The position numbers and the translations under genes were made by a program. Positions 34,649 to 45,000 of a stretch of DNA of 64,000 nucleotides are shown one piece after another (within the stretch, counting starts at the first letter, position 1; each line of letters starts with the position of its first letter). The stretch covers positions 682,001-746,000 of the forward strand of contig NZ_FORS01000002.1 in the NCBI RefSeq assembly GCF_900114065.1, read 5' to 3'. Below the pieces are notes generated by a model. It saw nothing but the letters and a program-made list of their open reading frames with translations, searched no databases and was not told where the DNA came from. The DNA comes from Stutzerimonas kunmingensis (GTDB lineage Bacteria > Pseudomonadota > Gammaproteobacteria > Pseudomonadales > Pseudomonadaceae).

Positions 34649-36901
34649 TCATTCTTCGCGGATACAGTCGACGGTGTACACACATCCATCCGCGCCTGCC
34701 TCATGTTGCAGGCCATGAACGTCGGCATCGAACCCGGGGAAACGCTCGGCGAAATCACGGGCGAAACGAAGGTAATCGAGAATCGAGCGAGTCTCTTCGG
34801 TAAAGCGCTCGCCCGGCATGATCAACGGGATACCCGGCGGATACGGCACCAGCATGACCGCCGCGATCCGGTCCTGCAGTGCCTCGATCGGCACCGCTTC
34901 GACCTCGCCGCGAACCAGCTTGTCATAGGCTTGGGCCGGAGTCATCGCAGGCTCCGGCAACGCCGTGTACATCCTGCGCATGGCCCGCGCCGTGGCATTT
35001 TCGCAATAACAGGCATGCAGCGCATCGCAGAGATCACGCAGCCCCATACCCGTATAGGCCGCTGCACCGGCGCGCGCAATTGATGGCAGGGCCTCGACCA
35101 GCGGGATATTGGCGTCGTAGTGACGCTTGAACTCCAGCAACTCGGTCAGCAGGGTGCTCCACTTGCCCTTGGTGATGCCCATGGAGAAAAGCACCAGCAT
35201 CGAATACAGCCCGGTTTTTTCCACCACCAGACCACGTTCCCAGAGAAACTTGCTGACCACCGCCGCCGGTATGCCACTTTCACCCAGCGCGCCGGATGCG
35301 GTAAGGCCCGGAGTGACGAGCGTGACCTTGATTGGGTCGAGCAGTACGTAATCGTCGGCGATATCGCCGAAGCCATGCCAGTCAGCCGTTGGCTCAAGAA
35401 GCCAGTCCGGGGTCACCAGCGCCTCGGCGCCGTCGACCAGCGGTGGCTGCCAGATGCTGAACCACCAGTCGTCGGCATCGATGTGCTGGCGCAGGTTGGC
35501 CAGCGCCCGACGAAAGCTCAGCGCCTCATCGAACGTCTCTTGAATCAACGAGCGTCCCGCCGGGCCTTCCATCATGGCCGACGCCACGTCCAGCGATGCG
35601 AGGATGCCGTACTGCGGCGAGGTGGAGATGTGCATCATGAAGGCTTCGTTGAAGCGATCGCGGTCGAGCTGCCGTGTCTGGCTGTCGAGCACATGGATCA
35701 TCGAGGCCTGGCTGAACGCTGCCAGCAGCTTGTGCGTCGAGTGGGTGGTGAACACCAGCGGGCCCTGCTCCCGCGTATCCATGCCGTAGCGGCCGTCATA
35801 GAACTCGTGGAATGCTGCGTAGGCGTACCAGGCCTCGTCGAAGTGCAGCACTTCTACGTTGTCAGCCAGGGTGCGCTTGATCAGGTTGGCGTTGTAGCAG
35901 AGCCCGTCGTAGGTCGAGTTCGTCACCACCGCCAGCTTGACCTTCGGCGGTCGGCCACGCGCCAGCGGGTTGGCGGCGATCTTCGCCTGGATGGACTCGC
36001 GAGTGAATTCTTCCAGCGGAATCGGGCCGATGATGCCCAGCTCGTTGCGCGTCGGGCTCATGTACAGCGGTATCGCGCCCGTCATGATGATGGCGTGCAG
36101 AATCGATTTGTGGCAGTTGCGATCCACCAGCACCAGATCGTCCCGCGCGACCATCGAATGCCAGACGATCTTGTTCGCCGTCGAGGTGCCATTGATCACG
36201 AAGAACGTGTGGTCGGCGCCGAAGTTTCGCGCAGCGCGGGCTTCAGCAGCCGCAACCGGCCCGGTGTGATCGAGCAGCGAGCCAAGCTCGGGCACCGAAA
36301 CCGACAGGTCCGAGCGCAAGGTGTTTTCACCGAAGAACTGGTGGAACGCCTGGCCGACCGGACTCTTGCGGTAGGCCACGCCCCCACCGTGTCCCGGCGT
36401 ATGCCAGGAATAGTTCGACTCGCCGGTATGGCGTACCAGCGCGCTGAAAAACGGTGGCAGCAGATCCTCTAGATAACCGCGTGCGGCGCGGGCGACCTGG
36501 CGCGCCAGAAACGGCACGGTGTCCTCGTACAGGTAAAGCAGGCCACGCAACTCGTTGAGATCGGCCATTGCTTCGGCAGGCGCATTCTCGATGGTGATCT
36601 GCTCACCCAGCGCGAAGATCGGCAGACGCGGCGCGCGGCGACGAGCGACGCGGATCAGTTCCACCACGTCGTGCAGCAGGCGCTGATTGTCACCGGCGCC
36701 TTCTGCCGCAACCAGGATGCAGGCCAGCCCATGGTGCGTGGAGGCGACGATTCGTCCCTCGTTCGAGCTGGCTGTAGGCAGGATATTGAAGCCGTCGCGC
36801 TCCAGTTCGGAAGCGATGCCGCGCACTCGCTCACCGGCAACGGTGTCGGCCTTTATGTCACGGTGAACGATGAGGATGGGGAATTTCAGGTCTTTGTACA
36901 T
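34649..36901 (-). CDS. ldcA: PLP-dependent lysine/ornithine/arginine decarboxylase (LdcA type)
   Basis: The 750-residue fold-III decarboxylase has an N-terminal receiver-like wing domain (1-130), a PLP domain with the lysine in THSTHKLLAAFSQAS (about 385-399) and a C-terminal domain. Length and position match P. aeruginosa LdcA (751 aa), a lysine decarboxylase feeding cadaverine/5-aminovalerate catabolism. HTPGHGGGVAYRKSP (about 164-178) is the family segment. The start MYKDLKFPI lacks a strong ribosome site. It is separated by 116 bases from dnaQ and so may have its own promoter. Substrate by homology only. Confidence 0.9.
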   Translation of the reverse strand: MYKDLKFPILIVHRDIKADTVAGERVRGIASELERDGFNILPTASSNEGRIVASTHHGLACILVAAEGAGDNQRLLHDVVELIRVARRRAPRLPIFALGEQITIENAPAEAMADLNELRGLLYLYEDTVPFLARQVARAARGYLEDLLPPFFSALVRHTGESNYSWHTPGHGGGVAYRKSPVGQAFHQFFGENTLRSDLSVSVPELGSLLDHTGPVAAAEARAARNFGADHTFFVINGTSTANKIVWHSMVARDDLVLVDRNCHKSILHAIIMTGAIPLYMSPTRNELGIIGPIPLEEFTRESIQAKIAANPLARGRPPKVKLAVVTNSTYDGLCYNANLIKRTLADNVEVLHFDEAWYAYAAFHEFYDGRYGMDTREQGPLVFTTHSTHKLLAAFSQASMIHVLDSQTRQLDRDRFNEAFMMHISTSPQYGILASLDVASAMMEGPAGRSLIQETFDEALSFRRALANLRQHIDADDWWFSIWQPPLVDGAEALVTPDWLLEPTADWHGFGDIADDYVLLDPIKVTLVTPGLTASGALGESGIPAAVVSKFLWERGLVVEKTGLYSMLVLFSMGITKGKWSTLLTELLEFKRHYDANIPLVEALPSIARAGAAAYTGMGLRDLCDALHACYCENATARAMRRMYTALPEPAMTPAQAYDKLVRGEVEAVPIEALQDRIAAVMLVPYPPGIPLIMPGERFTEETRSILDYLRFARDFAERFPGFDADVHGLQHEAGADGCVYTVDCIREE

Positions 36902-37017
36902 GCGCACTCTCTGCGAACGATCCACCTACAGGGTAGAAGCGTCCGCAGCAAAGGAACAGCGCATTGAAACGAGCGGTTGTGAGGCAGCGTCGCAAGCAGG
37001 CGGCAATGCCGAGCCAT

Positions 37018-37743
37018 TCAGACTTCGAGCTGAGTCCAGAGCGGAGCGGCCCCGGCGGCTTTCTCGATCGCTGCCATTCGCGCCATGTGCGCGGCAACCT
37101 CTTCTTCGGTAGCGCGCAGCACCGCAGTGCGCGGCCGATCGGCCGGTAGCCGGCGGATCGGCGTGGGCTGGGGGCGACCGCCGTCGGAACTTTCACCATC
37201 ACCCGCGAGGGACAGATTGGTCTGCCCGCCGGTCATGGTCAGCCAGACGTCGGCGAGAATCTCGGCATCGAGCAGAGCGCCGTGCAGATCGCGGCCCGAG
37301 TTGTCCACGCCGTAGCGTTTGCACAAGGCATCGAGGCTGTTGCGCTGGCCCGGGTGACGCTCCCGAGCCATCAGCAGGGTATCGAGCACCGAGCAGTGGT
37401 CGGTGATCTCGGCACGCTCCTGCTGACCGAGCAGCGCGAACTCGTTATTGATGAAGCCAAGGTCGAACGCGGCGTTGTGGATGACCAGCTGCGCGTCCTT
37501 GATGAACTCGAAGAACTCGTCGGCGATGTCGCGGAACCGCGGCTTGTCGACAAGAAACTCGTTGGTGATGCCGTGAACGGCGATCGCGCCCTCGTCCACT
37601 TCACGATCAGGTTGCAGATAGACGTGGTAGTGCCGCCCGGTCAGGCGGCGGCCGATGACTTCGACACAGCCAATCTCGATGATCCGGTGGCCATCGGTCA
37701 CCGGCATGCCGGTCGTTTCGGTATCCAGCACTACGCTGCGCAT
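37018..37743 (-). CDS. dnaQ: DNA polymerase III epsilon subunit (3'-5' exonuclease)
   Basis: The 241-residue proofreading exonuclease of the replicase has the DEDDh set: D7/E9 (VLDTETTG), NAAFDLGF (second Asp, about 96), and HGALLDAE near 153-160 (His and last Asp). The C-terminal part after about 180 (binding the polymerase alpha subunit) is present. It follows rnhA by 14 bases; the dnaQ-rnhA pairing is common in gammaproteobacteria, though often divergent in enterics. Confidence 0.96.
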   Translation of the reverse strand: MRSVVLDTETTGMPVTDGHRIIEIGCVEVIGRRLTGRHYHVYLQPDREVDEGAIAVHGITNEFLVDKPRFRDIADEFFEFIKDAQLVIHNAAFDLGFINNEFALLGQQERAEITDHCSVLDTLLMARERHPGQRNSLDALCKRYGVDNSGRDLHGALLDAEILADVWLTMTGGQTNLSLAGDGESSDGGRPQPTPIRRLPADRPRTAVLRATEEEVAAHMARMAAIEKAAGAAPLWTQLEV

Positions 37744-37757
37744 ATCGTTTAGCTCAC

Positions 37758-38213
37758 TTACACAATCGGTTGTCGTTTGGCCTGTACTACGCCGCGATTC
37801 GCAAGCAGGTCGGCATGCTCGTTACCGGGATGGCCGGTATGACCGCGAACCCACTCCCAGCTCACCTGATGGCGGTTGACCTGCTCGTCGAGCTGCTGCC
37901 AAAGGTCGGCATTCTTCACCGGCTGCTTGCTCGCCGTTTTCCACCCGCGCTTCTTCCAGTTGGGCATCCAGTCGTTGATGCCCTGCATGACGTACTGCGA
38001 GTCGGTCACCAAACGAACCTTGCACGAGCGCTTCAGCTCCGCCAACCCGCGGATTGCCGCCATGAGCTCCATGCGGTTGTTGGTGGTGTCGGGCTCGCCG
38101 CCCCAGAGCTCACGCTTGACGCCCTTATAAATAAGTAGCGCCCCCCAGCCGCCCGGGCCGGGATTGCCCTTGCAGGCACCGTCGGTGTAGATCTCGACCC
38201 AATCGTCGCTCAT
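37758..38213 (-). CDS. rnhA: Ribonuclease HI
   Basis: The 151-residue enzyme removes RNA from RNA-DNA hybrids. The four catalytic acids are visible: Asp10 ([14 protein letters not shown]), Glu48 (NRMELMAAI), Asp70 ([10 protein letters not shown]) and the last Asp in NEHADLLAN. The basic handle ([15 protein letters not shown]) is intact. It lies between the methyltransferase gene (38 bases upstream) and dnaQ. Confidence 0.97.
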   Translation of the reverse strand: MSDDWVEIYTDGACKGNPGPGGWGALLIYKGVKRELWGGEPDTTNNRMELMAAIRGLAELKRSCKVRLVTDSQYVMQGINDWMPNWKKRGWKTASKQPVKNADLWQQLDEQVNRHQVSWEWVRGHTGHPGNEHADLLANRGVVQAKRQPIV

Positions 38214-38251
38214 GTGGATTGCTTACTCTGTTTGCCGACAGGCTCGGGGCG

Positions 38252-39022
38252 TCAAGGGAGTCGGTGTTGTTCGGCTTCGCGGCGGCTGACTTTGGCGACG
38301 GGCATCGGCAATAGCTTGCCCATGCGTTCGCGCCGCTCCTGGCGCAAGGGCCGCAGGCCGATCATCAACTTGCGCGCGACCAGCAGATAGAAACCGCCAG
38401 TTGGCGCCTGCAACTGCTGCCCGACGGACTCCAGACGAGACAACCGCGCCTGCCAGTCGCTCGAAGAAAGCGGCGGACAATAGCATCCGAAGCGACGTTT
38501 CTCCAGCGCGAATCCCAGCAGGTTCAGCCAGTCCCCTACCCTTGACGGACGAATGCAACGCGCCTGCCGAAACGCCTCGCGAGAGACCAGATGACGCAGG
38601 CCCCAGGCACTCCAGGGGTTGATACCGACGATCAGCAGATGCCCGCCCGGACGAACGCCACGCGCCGCTTCACGCAACAACCCATGGGGCGACAGGCTGA
38701 AATCCAATGCATGCTGCAGCACCACGACATCAGCAGCATGCTCGCCGAGCGGCCAGGCCTGCTCCTCGCAATGAATCTCCACACCAGGCAGTGGCGCACC
38801 GAGGCGAACGCTGCGTTTGATGTTCTGTGGTTGCACCGGCTCGCCGCTGAACGGACCGTTGTGCACCAGATAGCTGCCGAAACAACGCGCCAGCTCTTCG
38901 GTCAGGACTTGCTTCTCCTGAACCAGCAACTGCTGGCCCAGCGGCCCCTCGAACCAGGCGGACGCCTCATTGATCATGGACAGCCACTGGTCGCTGCCTT
39001 GGGTGGACGGTCGATCGTTCAT
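38252..39022 (-). CDS. Class I SAM-dependent methyltransferase
   Basis: The 256-residue protein has a Methyltransf_11-like core: [20 protein letters not shown] (about 96-115) and a [20 protein letters not shown] segment (about 126-145). The usual glycine-rich motif I is degenerate. The C-terminal region is basic ([16 protein letters not shown]). This gene precedes rnhA-dnaQ and diverges from gloB in pseudomonads. Target unknown; it may act on a small molecule or rRNA. Confidence 0.82.
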   Translation of the reverse strand: MNDRPSTQGSDQWLSMINEASAWFEGPLGQQLLVQEKQVLTEELARCFGSYLVHNGPFSGEPVQPQNIKRSVRLGAPLPGVEIHCEEQAWPLGEHAADVVVLQHALDFSLSPHGLLREAARGVRPGGHLLIVGINPWSAWGLRHLVSREAFRQARCIRPSRVGDWLNLLGFALEKRRFGCYCPPLSSSDWQARLSRLESVGQQLQAPTGGFYLLVARKLMIGLRPLRQERRERMGKLLPMPVAKVSRREAEQHRLP

Positions 39023-39072
39023 CGCTCGGCTCCGTTCGCCGCGCGATCTGCGCGGCGCTGAGTTCGCTCGGG

Positions 39073-39100
39073 TTCAACTTTTCCATGGGACTGCTAGGAT
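39073..39100 (+). promoter_or_regulatory. Possible sigma-70 promoter of gloB
   Basis: TTCAAC (39073-39078) and TAGGAT (39095-39100) are spaced by 16 bases and lie about 31 bases before the gloB ATG. The match is fair. Confidence 0.45.
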
Positions 39101-39131
39101 GCGCCTTTGTCACTCAATTGGCGACCCGCCC

Positions 39132-39911
39132 ATGTTGAAGATCGAAGCCCTGCCCGCCTTCACCGACAACTACATCTGGTTGCTTCTGGACGAGGCCACT
39201 CAACGCTGCGCTGCCGTCGATCCCGGTGATGCCACGCCAGTCCTGAAGTGGCTGCGCGACCACTCGGACTGGCAGCTCAGTGACATCCTGATTACCCACC
39301 ACCATCACGACCACGTCGGCGGCGTCGAACGGCTCAAGACACAGACCGGCGCGCGCGTTCATGGACCGGCGGCCGAGAACATTCCCGCGCGCGACGAGGC
39401 GCTGAGCGACGGCCAGCACCTCGAGGTACTCGGGGCGGACTTGCAGGTCATCGCCGTCCCTGGCCACACGCTTGGCCATATTGCTTATTTCCATGCCGCC
39501 CCCGTGCAGCCCTGGCTGCTCTGTGGCGATACGCTGTTCGCCGCCGGCTGCGGGCGTCTGTTCGAAGGCACGCCCGAGCAGATGTTCCGCTCGCTGCAGC
39601 GCCTGGCCGATACACCGGATAGCACCCTCGTCTACTGCACCCACGAATACACGCTGAGCAATCTGCGCTTTGCCCGGGCAGTGGAACCGGACAACCCGGT
39701 CATTGGAAAACGCATACGCGAGGTGACCGAACTGCGCGAATCGAACCGCTTCAGCCTGCCAAGCAGAATGGATATCGAGCGCGCGACCAACCCTTTTCTG
39801 CGTTGTGGTGTCGCCGCCGTTCAGCATGCGGCAAGCGAGCGCAGCGGCGGCCAGCTAGACGGCGATGTGGCGGTTTTCGCGGCTTTGCGCGCCTGGAAGG
39901 ACGCCTTCTGA
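39132..39911 (+). CDS. gloB: Hydroxyacylglutathione hydrolase (glyoxalase II)
   Basis: The 259-residue metallo-beta-lactamase-fold enzyme hydrolyses S-lactoylglutathione to lactate and glutathione, the second step of methylglyoxal removal. The metal-binding motif is [10 protein letters not shown] (about 55-64); further ligands lie in VPGHTLGH (about 111-118), [16 protein letters not shown] and YCTHEYT. The C-terminal HAGH domain with [11 protein letters not shown] is present. It starts 109 bases from the divergent methyltransferase gene. Confidence 0.95.
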   Translation: MLKIEALPAFTDNYIWLLLDEATQRCAAVDPGDATPVLKWLRDHSDWQLSDILITHHHHDHVGGVERLKTQTGARVHGPAAENIPARDEALSDGQHLEVLGADLQVIAVPGHTLGHIAYFHAAPVQPWLLCGDTLFAAGCGRLFEGTPEQMFRSLQRLADTPDSTLVYCTHEYTLSNLRFARAVEPDNPVIGKRIREVTELRESNRFSLPSRMDIERATNPFLRCGVAAVQHAASERSGGQLDGDVAVFAALRAWKDAF

Positions 39912-39947
39912 CAAGGTCGACAGGTTCCCGAAACGCGGCATGCAGCC

Positions 39948-39976
39948 TTGACCCCATCAGGGGGCGTTCCTAGAAT
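39948..39976 (+). promoter_or_regulatory. Sigma-70 promoter of mltD
   Basis: TTGACC (39948-39953) and TAGAAT (39971-39976) are separated by 17 bases and lie 36 bases before the mltD ATG. This is a very good housekeeping promoter match. Confidence 0.7.
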
Positions 39977-40011
39977 CCCCCGAATTTTGTTTCCGGGGAA
40001 GATTCCAGCCA

Positions 40012-41568
40012 ATGCCGCCAGCTCCCAAGAAACGCCTCGAACCGGACGCCTTGGCAGCCTCTGGTCGGGCGTTGGCTCTAGCCGTTTGCGTCGCCCTAGC
40101 GGGCTGTCAGAGCAACGCCGTGCGTGATGATGCACGCGATCAGGCAAGCCGCACCACGGCGCCTGTGGCACAAGAGCCCATCTGGCTGAACGACACCCCC
40201 GTCATCACCGAACACCAGGACATCTGGGAGCGAATCCGCGAGGGTTACAAGCTTCAAGAGCATCTGGACAGCAACCCCCGCATCGAGCAACAGCGCCTGC
40301 TGTTCTCCAGTCGCCCAAGATCCATCGAAATCGCCAGCGAGCGCGGCAGCCCCTATATCCACTACATTGTCGAGCGCCTCGAAGAGCGCGACATGCCGCT
40401 GGAACTGGCTTTGCTGCCGATTATCGAAAGCTCCTACGATCCCTTCGCCTATTCGCCCGCCCACGCCGTCGGGCTCTGGCAGTTCATTCCCGCCACCGGC
40501 CGGCACTTCAATCTTCGGCAGACAAGCTGGTACGACGGCCGCCGTGACATCACCGCCTCGACCAATGCAGCCCTGCGTTATCTGAGCTACCTGCACGGCC
40601 TGTTCAACGGTGACTGGCTGCTGGCACTGGCTGCCTACAACTCGGGTGAAGGCACCGTGAGCCGGGCCATCGAACGCAACCAGAAGCTAGGCCTGCCGAC
40701 CGACTACTGGAACCTGCCATTGCCGCAGGAAACCCGCGACTACGTGCCGAAGCTGCTGGCCCTGTCGCAGTTGATCCAGGCCCCTGAGGCCTATGGCATC
40801 AATCTCAATCCGATCGCCAACGAGCCCTACTTCGAAGTCATCGCGCTCAAGCAGCGCATGGATCTGGCGCGGGTCGCCAAACTCGCCGACCTGGACGAGG
40901 ACGAGCTCTACCAGCTGAATCCTGCCTTCACCCGCCGAATTACCCTGGATGGTCCGCAGCAGCTGCTGGTGCCAATGGAAAAGGCTGAAATGCTGGCAGC
41001 CAACCTGGCGCTGATGAAGCCGCAGGACCTGGTCGACTGGCAGCAGTATCAGGTGCGCGCAGGAGACACCCTGGGCGTCATCGCCAACCGTCATCATCTG
41101 ACCGTCAACATCATCCGCGACGTGAACCGGTTGAAGAGCGACACGTTGCGGATCGGGCAGGTCCTCAGCCTCCCAACCAGCGGTGATGCCGGCGCTTCGC
41201 GGGAGTTGCTGCACGCTGTAGCGCGTCAGCCGGCCGCCACGCCGCGCAGCTACCGGGTCAAATCTGGCGACAATCTCTGGGACATCGCCAAGGCTCAGCG
41301 CGTCTCGGTACGCGACCTGCAGCGCTGGAACAAGCTCTCCGGCAGCCAGCTCAAAGTGGGCCAGGCGCTGTTCCTGCAGGGCCCGGCAGTAGCCAAAGCG
41401 CAGAGCAAGGGAAATTCGCCTACCTATTACAAAGTGCAGAAAGGCGACTCGCTGTACCAGATCGCCAAGCGCTTCAACGTACAGCTGAACAACCTGAAGA
41501 CCTGGAACCCGAAAGGCACCAGCGTGCTGCGCCCTGGCCAGCTGCTGACGCTATACCTCGCCAACTAG
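40012..41568 (+). CDS. mltD: Membrane-bound lytic transglycosylase D, lipoprotein with three LysM
   Basis: The 518-residue murein hydrolase cleaves the glycan strand to 1,6-anhydro ends. The lipobox ALAGC puts the lipidated Cys at residue 32. The goose-lysozyme-like SLT domain (about 110-260) has the catalytic Glu139 in LLPIIESSYDP and AAYNSGEGTVSRAI. Three LysM peptidoglycan-binding repeats follow, beginning YQVRAGDTL, YRVKSGDNL and YKVQKGDSL (about 344, 411 and 473). E. coli MltD has two LysM, so this is the longer form. A strong promoter lies just upstream. Confidence 0.95.
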   Translation: MPPAPKKRLEPDALAASGRALALAVCVALAGCQSNAVRDDARDQASRTTAPVAQEPIWLNDTPVITEHQDIWERIREGYKLQEHLDSNPRIEQQRLLFSSRPRSIEIASERGSPYIHYIVERLEERDMPLELALLPIIESSYDPFAYSPAHAVGLWQFIPATGRHFNLRQTSWYDGRRDITASTNAALRYLSYLHGLFNGDWLLALAAYNSGEGTVSRAIERNQKLGLPTDYWNLPLPQETRDYVPKLLALSQLIQAPEAYGINLNPIANEPYFEVIALKQRMDLARVAKLADLDEDELYQLNPAFTRRITLDGPQQLLVPMEKAEMLAANLALMKPQDLVDWQQYQVRAGDTLGVIANRHHLTVNIIRDVNRLKSDTLRIGQVLSLPTSGDAGASRELLHAVARQPAATPRSYRVKSGDNLWDIAKAQRVSVRDLQRWNKLSGSQLKVGQALFLQGPAVAKAQSKGNSPTYYKVQKGDSLYQIAKRFNVQLNNLKTWNPKGTSVLRPGQLLTLYLAN

Positions 41569-41579
41569 CCCTCCGCCAT

Positions 41580-43055
41580 TCACCCAGCCGGACGCTTGCT
41601 CAGGGACTCCAGGCAGCGTCCAGTCAGCTGGGTAAAGCGCTGAAACGCGACGAACTGTTCGTGTTTCAGCGCCCGCCCCGAAAGCCGGCAATCGCCGTAG
41701 ATCACACCTATTTCACGCGTCCCCGCCATCAGCGGTGCGATGAAGAACATGCCATTGCCAAACCACTTTCGCAGCGGCTGGGTCACCAGGTCGGCCAAGT
41801 CATAACTTGCCGGCACGCCCATCCAGAGCGACTGCCGATGGCGCAGTGCGTAACTGAACACGTTCGGCTGCTCGGGTTGGTCAGCGGGAAGCACGAAGCC
41901 CTGAATCCAGGTCTCGGTCCCTTCACCGACGGCGCAACGCACCTTGAAACGCGTCTGCTGATCGGCCAGCACCGCCACCATCACACGTTCCAGGCCAACC
42001 CCGCGGTGCAGCCCCTTCAGCAGCGTATCCAGAATCAACGTGGCATCGCCGCCGCCCGAGGCCATGAGCCCCAGGTCCTGCAGCGCCTGTTGCATCAGCA
42101 ACAGATCCGGTTGCAGCAAGGCTGCCTGACGCTGGGCCTGCTGCAGGCGGATCTGCTCGGGATCGGTACTGGGAATGAGCCGGCCCAGACGACTTGCGCC
42201 AAATGTGGTCGCCACCTGCACGGTTTCATCGGCGCTGGCGAGTATCTGCTGCAACGCATCAGCTTCATCCACGCCGGTGAACTCGGCCACGGCCCTGGTC
42301 AGTGACGTCATCCGCTCGCACTCCCAGCCTCCGAGTGCGGCTTCGCTGATCTGTACGCCCAGCGCGACCGCGCGAGCGGCCGGATCGCTGCTGGCCACCT
42401 GAGTGTGTGCAAGACTGGTCAACTCTCCCAGGTTCCAGCTTCTGACCAGACCCAGGCTGAGCTGCCGGAAGCTGGTGCCCAACACGCTCTGCACCGCATC
42501 GTCAGGCTTGATGCCCGGCTGCGTCAGCAGCAGGGCCAGCTCATCCGCCTGCTCTCCACCGCAGCCCCAGAACGCCAGCTCGCCCACGTTGTAGAGCAGC
42601 GCGGCAATGAATACTTCTTCCTCGTGACGCGAAAGCACATAGCCGGCGATGTTGCGGGCTTGCACCGCGGCGTGAAACGAACGAGCCAGCAGTTCCAGCA
42701 GCTGCTCCCTCGGGGCGCGCTCAAGCAGGCTGTCGATCAGCGTGACCGACAGACTGATCAGGCGCACGTTCTCGAAGCCGATCATCACGATGGCCCGAGA
42801 AATCGTCTTGATGGTCTCCTGGGAGGGGTTGTAATAGCTGCTATTGCCGACCCTCAGCACCTTGGAAGTCAGCGAGGCATCACGAAGCAGTACATCGGCC
42901 AGTTGCTGCACCGAAGCATGTTCATGCACGGCAAGGCGCTGCAGATCCTTGACCACGGACGCCAACGCAGGCAGCTCCGATTGATTCAGGCGGTCTATCC
43001 ATGCCTGAAGACCCTGGGCACGTACATCCAAGAGGTCACCTCTGCACAATGCCAT
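41580..43055 (-). CDS. HDOD domain signalling protein with C-terminal GAF-like region
   Basis: The 491-residue protein has an HDOD domain (about 15-215; LPALASVVKDLQRLAVHEHA, then DASLTSKVLRVGNSSYYNP and the HEEEVFIAALLYNVGELAFW segment) and a C-terminal GAF-like domain (about 320-485). HDOD lacks the catalytic HD pair of HD-GYP proteins; such proteins relay signals, often in chemotaxis or c-di-GMP control. I chose ATG 43055; a longer upstream frame would run through the neighbouring promoter. It converges on mltD and diverges from the npp operon. Partner unknown. Confidence 0.85.
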   Translation of the reverse strand: MALCRGDLLDVRAQGLQAWIDRLNQSELPALASVVKDLQRLAVHEHASVQQLADVLLRDASLTSKVLRVGNSSYYNPSQETIKTISRAIVMIGFENVRLISLSVTLIDSLLERAPREQLLELLARSFHAAVQARNIAGYVLSRHEEEVFIAALLYNVGELAFWGCGGEQADELALLLTQPGIKPDDAVQSVLGTSFRQLSLGLVRSWNLGELTSLAHTQVASSDPAARAVALGVQISEAALGGWECERMTSLTRAVAEFTGVDEADALQQILASADETVQVATTFGASRLGRLIPSTDPEQIRLQQAQRQAALLQPDLLLMQQALQDLGLMASGGGDATLILDTLLKGLHRGVGLERVMVAVLADQQTRFKVRCAVGEGTETWIQGFVLPADQPEQPNVFSYALRHRQSLWMGVPASYDLADLVTQPLRKWFGNGMFFIAPLMAGTREIGVIYGDCRLSGRALKHEQFVAFQRFTQLTGRCLESLSKRPAG

Positions 43056-43170
43056 TACGGGAAATGACCGGCAGTTTGCCCGAGTTGCCCGGCCTTTTTC
43101 CAGCGCATACAAGCTGTTACTGTACCGGCCCGAGAAGCCCCTAAGCGCCAAGGATCGGATTCCCCGTCTG

Positions 43171-45000
43171 ATGCGAGCCCTGCTACCGTTACTGACCTGC
43201 CTGGCCTTGAGCTTTCCCGCCTTCGCCACCATCAGCGAAAGCCATGGTTATGCGCAGTTCGGCACTCTTAAGTATCCGGCCAACTTCACCCACTTCGATT
43301 GGGTGAATCCGCGCGCGCCGAAGGGTGGCCAGATCAAACTGATGGCCTCCGGGACGTTCGACACCCTGAACCCCTACACTTTCAAGGGTACCAGCCTGAG
43401 TTCGGCGCCCGGCTTTCTGCAATACGGCATCAGCGAGCTGAACGAGCCACTGATGGTCGGCACCGGCATCTACGACCCGTCCGGCGACGAGCCTGCCTCC
43501 AGCTACGGTCTGATTGCCGAGTCAGTGGAGCACAGCGATAACTACAGCTGGGTGGTTTTCAACCTGCGCAAGGAAGCCCGCTTTCATGACGGTAAGCCGA
43601 TTACCGCCTATGACGTCGCCTTCTCCTATCGCACCCTTATAAAGGATGGGCACCCCCAGTACCGCTCCAACCTGCAGGGGGTGAAGCGGGTCGACATCCT
43701 CAACCGACATCGCATTCGTTTCGTATTCGAGCAACCGAAAAATCCGCTGCTGATCATGCGTCTCGGCGAACTGCCTGTGCTGCCACAGCACTACTGGAAG
43801 AATCGAGACTTCAGCGCGACCACCTTCGAACCCCCACTGGGCAGCGGCCCCTACCGCATCACGCATGTGCAGCCGGGCCGGCAGGTAGTCTTCGAGCGAG
43901 TGCGGGACTGGTGGGGCGCCAAGCTGCCGGCCAATCAGGGTAAATACAATTTCAACCGAGTCTCGGTCGAGTTCTATCGCGATAGCGTGGTGGCCTTCGA
44001 AGCCTTCAAGGTCGGCGAGTTCGACTTCTTCATCGAGCACCAGGCGAAGAACTGGGCCAATGGCTACCAGTTTCCGGCGGTGATGCGCGGCGACATCATT
44101 CGCGCTGAAATTCCCCACCAGATTCCGACCCAGACCCAGGCGCTGTTCATGAACGGGCGCCGCGCGATCTTCGCCGACAATCGTGTGCGCGAAGCGCTCG
44201 GCCTGATGTTCGACTTCGAATGGACCAATCGCGCCCTGTTCTACGGCGCCTACCGCCGCAGTGAAAGCTACTACCCCAACAGCGACTTCACAGCGACAGG
44301 CAAGCCCGAAGGCGGTGAGTGGCTGTTGCTCTCGCCGTACCGCAAGCAGCTCCCGCCCGAACTGTTCACCGAGCCCTTCCAGCTTCCGCAGACCGAAGGC
44401 CGCGGGATTCCGCGGGAAACCTTGCGCCACGCGCTAAAACTGCTCGCCGACGCAGGCTGGAAAGCCTCGGATGCCGGCCTGTTGAACAGCGCCGGACAAC
44501 CGCTGAGCTTCGAGATCCTGCTGGTCAACCCGCGGCTCGAACGCATCCTCCAACCCTACGTCGAGAACCTGGCACGCATCGGCATTCAGGCCAACCTGCG
44601 TACCGTCGATAGCGCGCAGTATAAGCAGCGCCTCGATCATTACGACTACGACATGATCCTGATGACGCTGGCACAGAGCCTCAGCCCCGGGATCGAGCAG
44701 TATCTGTACTTTCATTCCAGTCAGGTCGACGTCAAGGGCGGTCGCAACTACGCCGGCATCTCCAATCCGATCGTCGACGACCTGATTGACAAGCTGCTCG
44801 CCGCGCAGACCCGCGACGAGCAAGTCGCCGCCGCCCGCGCAATCGACCGCGTGCTGCTGTGGAACCACTACACCATTCCGAACTGGTTCATCAGTAACCA
44901 CCGCCTGGCGTACCGCAATCGGTTCGCCCACGTCACCACGCCACCCTATACGCTGGGTTTGCGCGCCTGGTGGCTGAAGAGCCTGGAGAAGACCAAATGA
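43171..45000 (+). CDS. nppA1: Periplasmic peptide-binding protein, YejA/NppA type (first copy)
   Basis: The 609-residue exported solute-binding protein of cluster C has a signal peptide at residues 1-19 (SFPAFA). Family marks include RAPKGGQIKLMASGTFDTLNP (about 48-68), GSGPYRI and [16 protein letters not shown]. It is the first gene of a five-gene ABC importer like E. coli Yej and P. aeruginosa NppA1A2BCD, which takes up peptides including peptidyl-nucleoside antibiotics. Its stop overlaps the next start (ATGA). The gene name follows P. aeruginosa by gene order. Confidence 0.9.
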   Translation: MRALLPLLTCLALSFPAFATISESHGYAQFGTLKYPANFTHFDWVNPRAPKGGQIKLMASGTFDTLNPYTFKGTSLSSAPGFLQYGISELNEPLMVGTGIYDPSGDEPASSYGLIAESVEHSDNYSWVVFNLRKEARFHDGKPITAYDVAFSYRTLIKDGHPQYRSNLQGVKRVDILNRHRIRFVFEQPKNPLLIMRLGELPVLPQHYWKNRDFSATTFEPPLGSGPYRITHVQPGRQVVFERVRDWWGAKLPANQGKYNFNRVSVEFYRDSVVAFEAFKVGEFDFFIEHQAKNWANGYQFPAVMRGDIIRAEIPHQIPTQTQALFMNGRRAIFADNRVREALGLMFDFEWTNRALFYGAYRRSESYYPNSDFTATGKPEGGEWLLLSPYRKQLPPELFTEPFQLPQTEGRGIPRETLRHALKLLADAGWKASDAGLLNSAGQPLSFEILLVNPRLERILQPYVENLARIGIQANLRTVDSAQYKQRLDHYDYDMILMTLAQSLSPGIEQYLYFHSSQVDVKGGRNYAGISNPIVDDLIDKLLAAQTRDEQVAAARAIDRVLLWNHYTIPNWFISNHRLAYRNRFAHVTTPPYTLGLRAWWLKSLEKTK

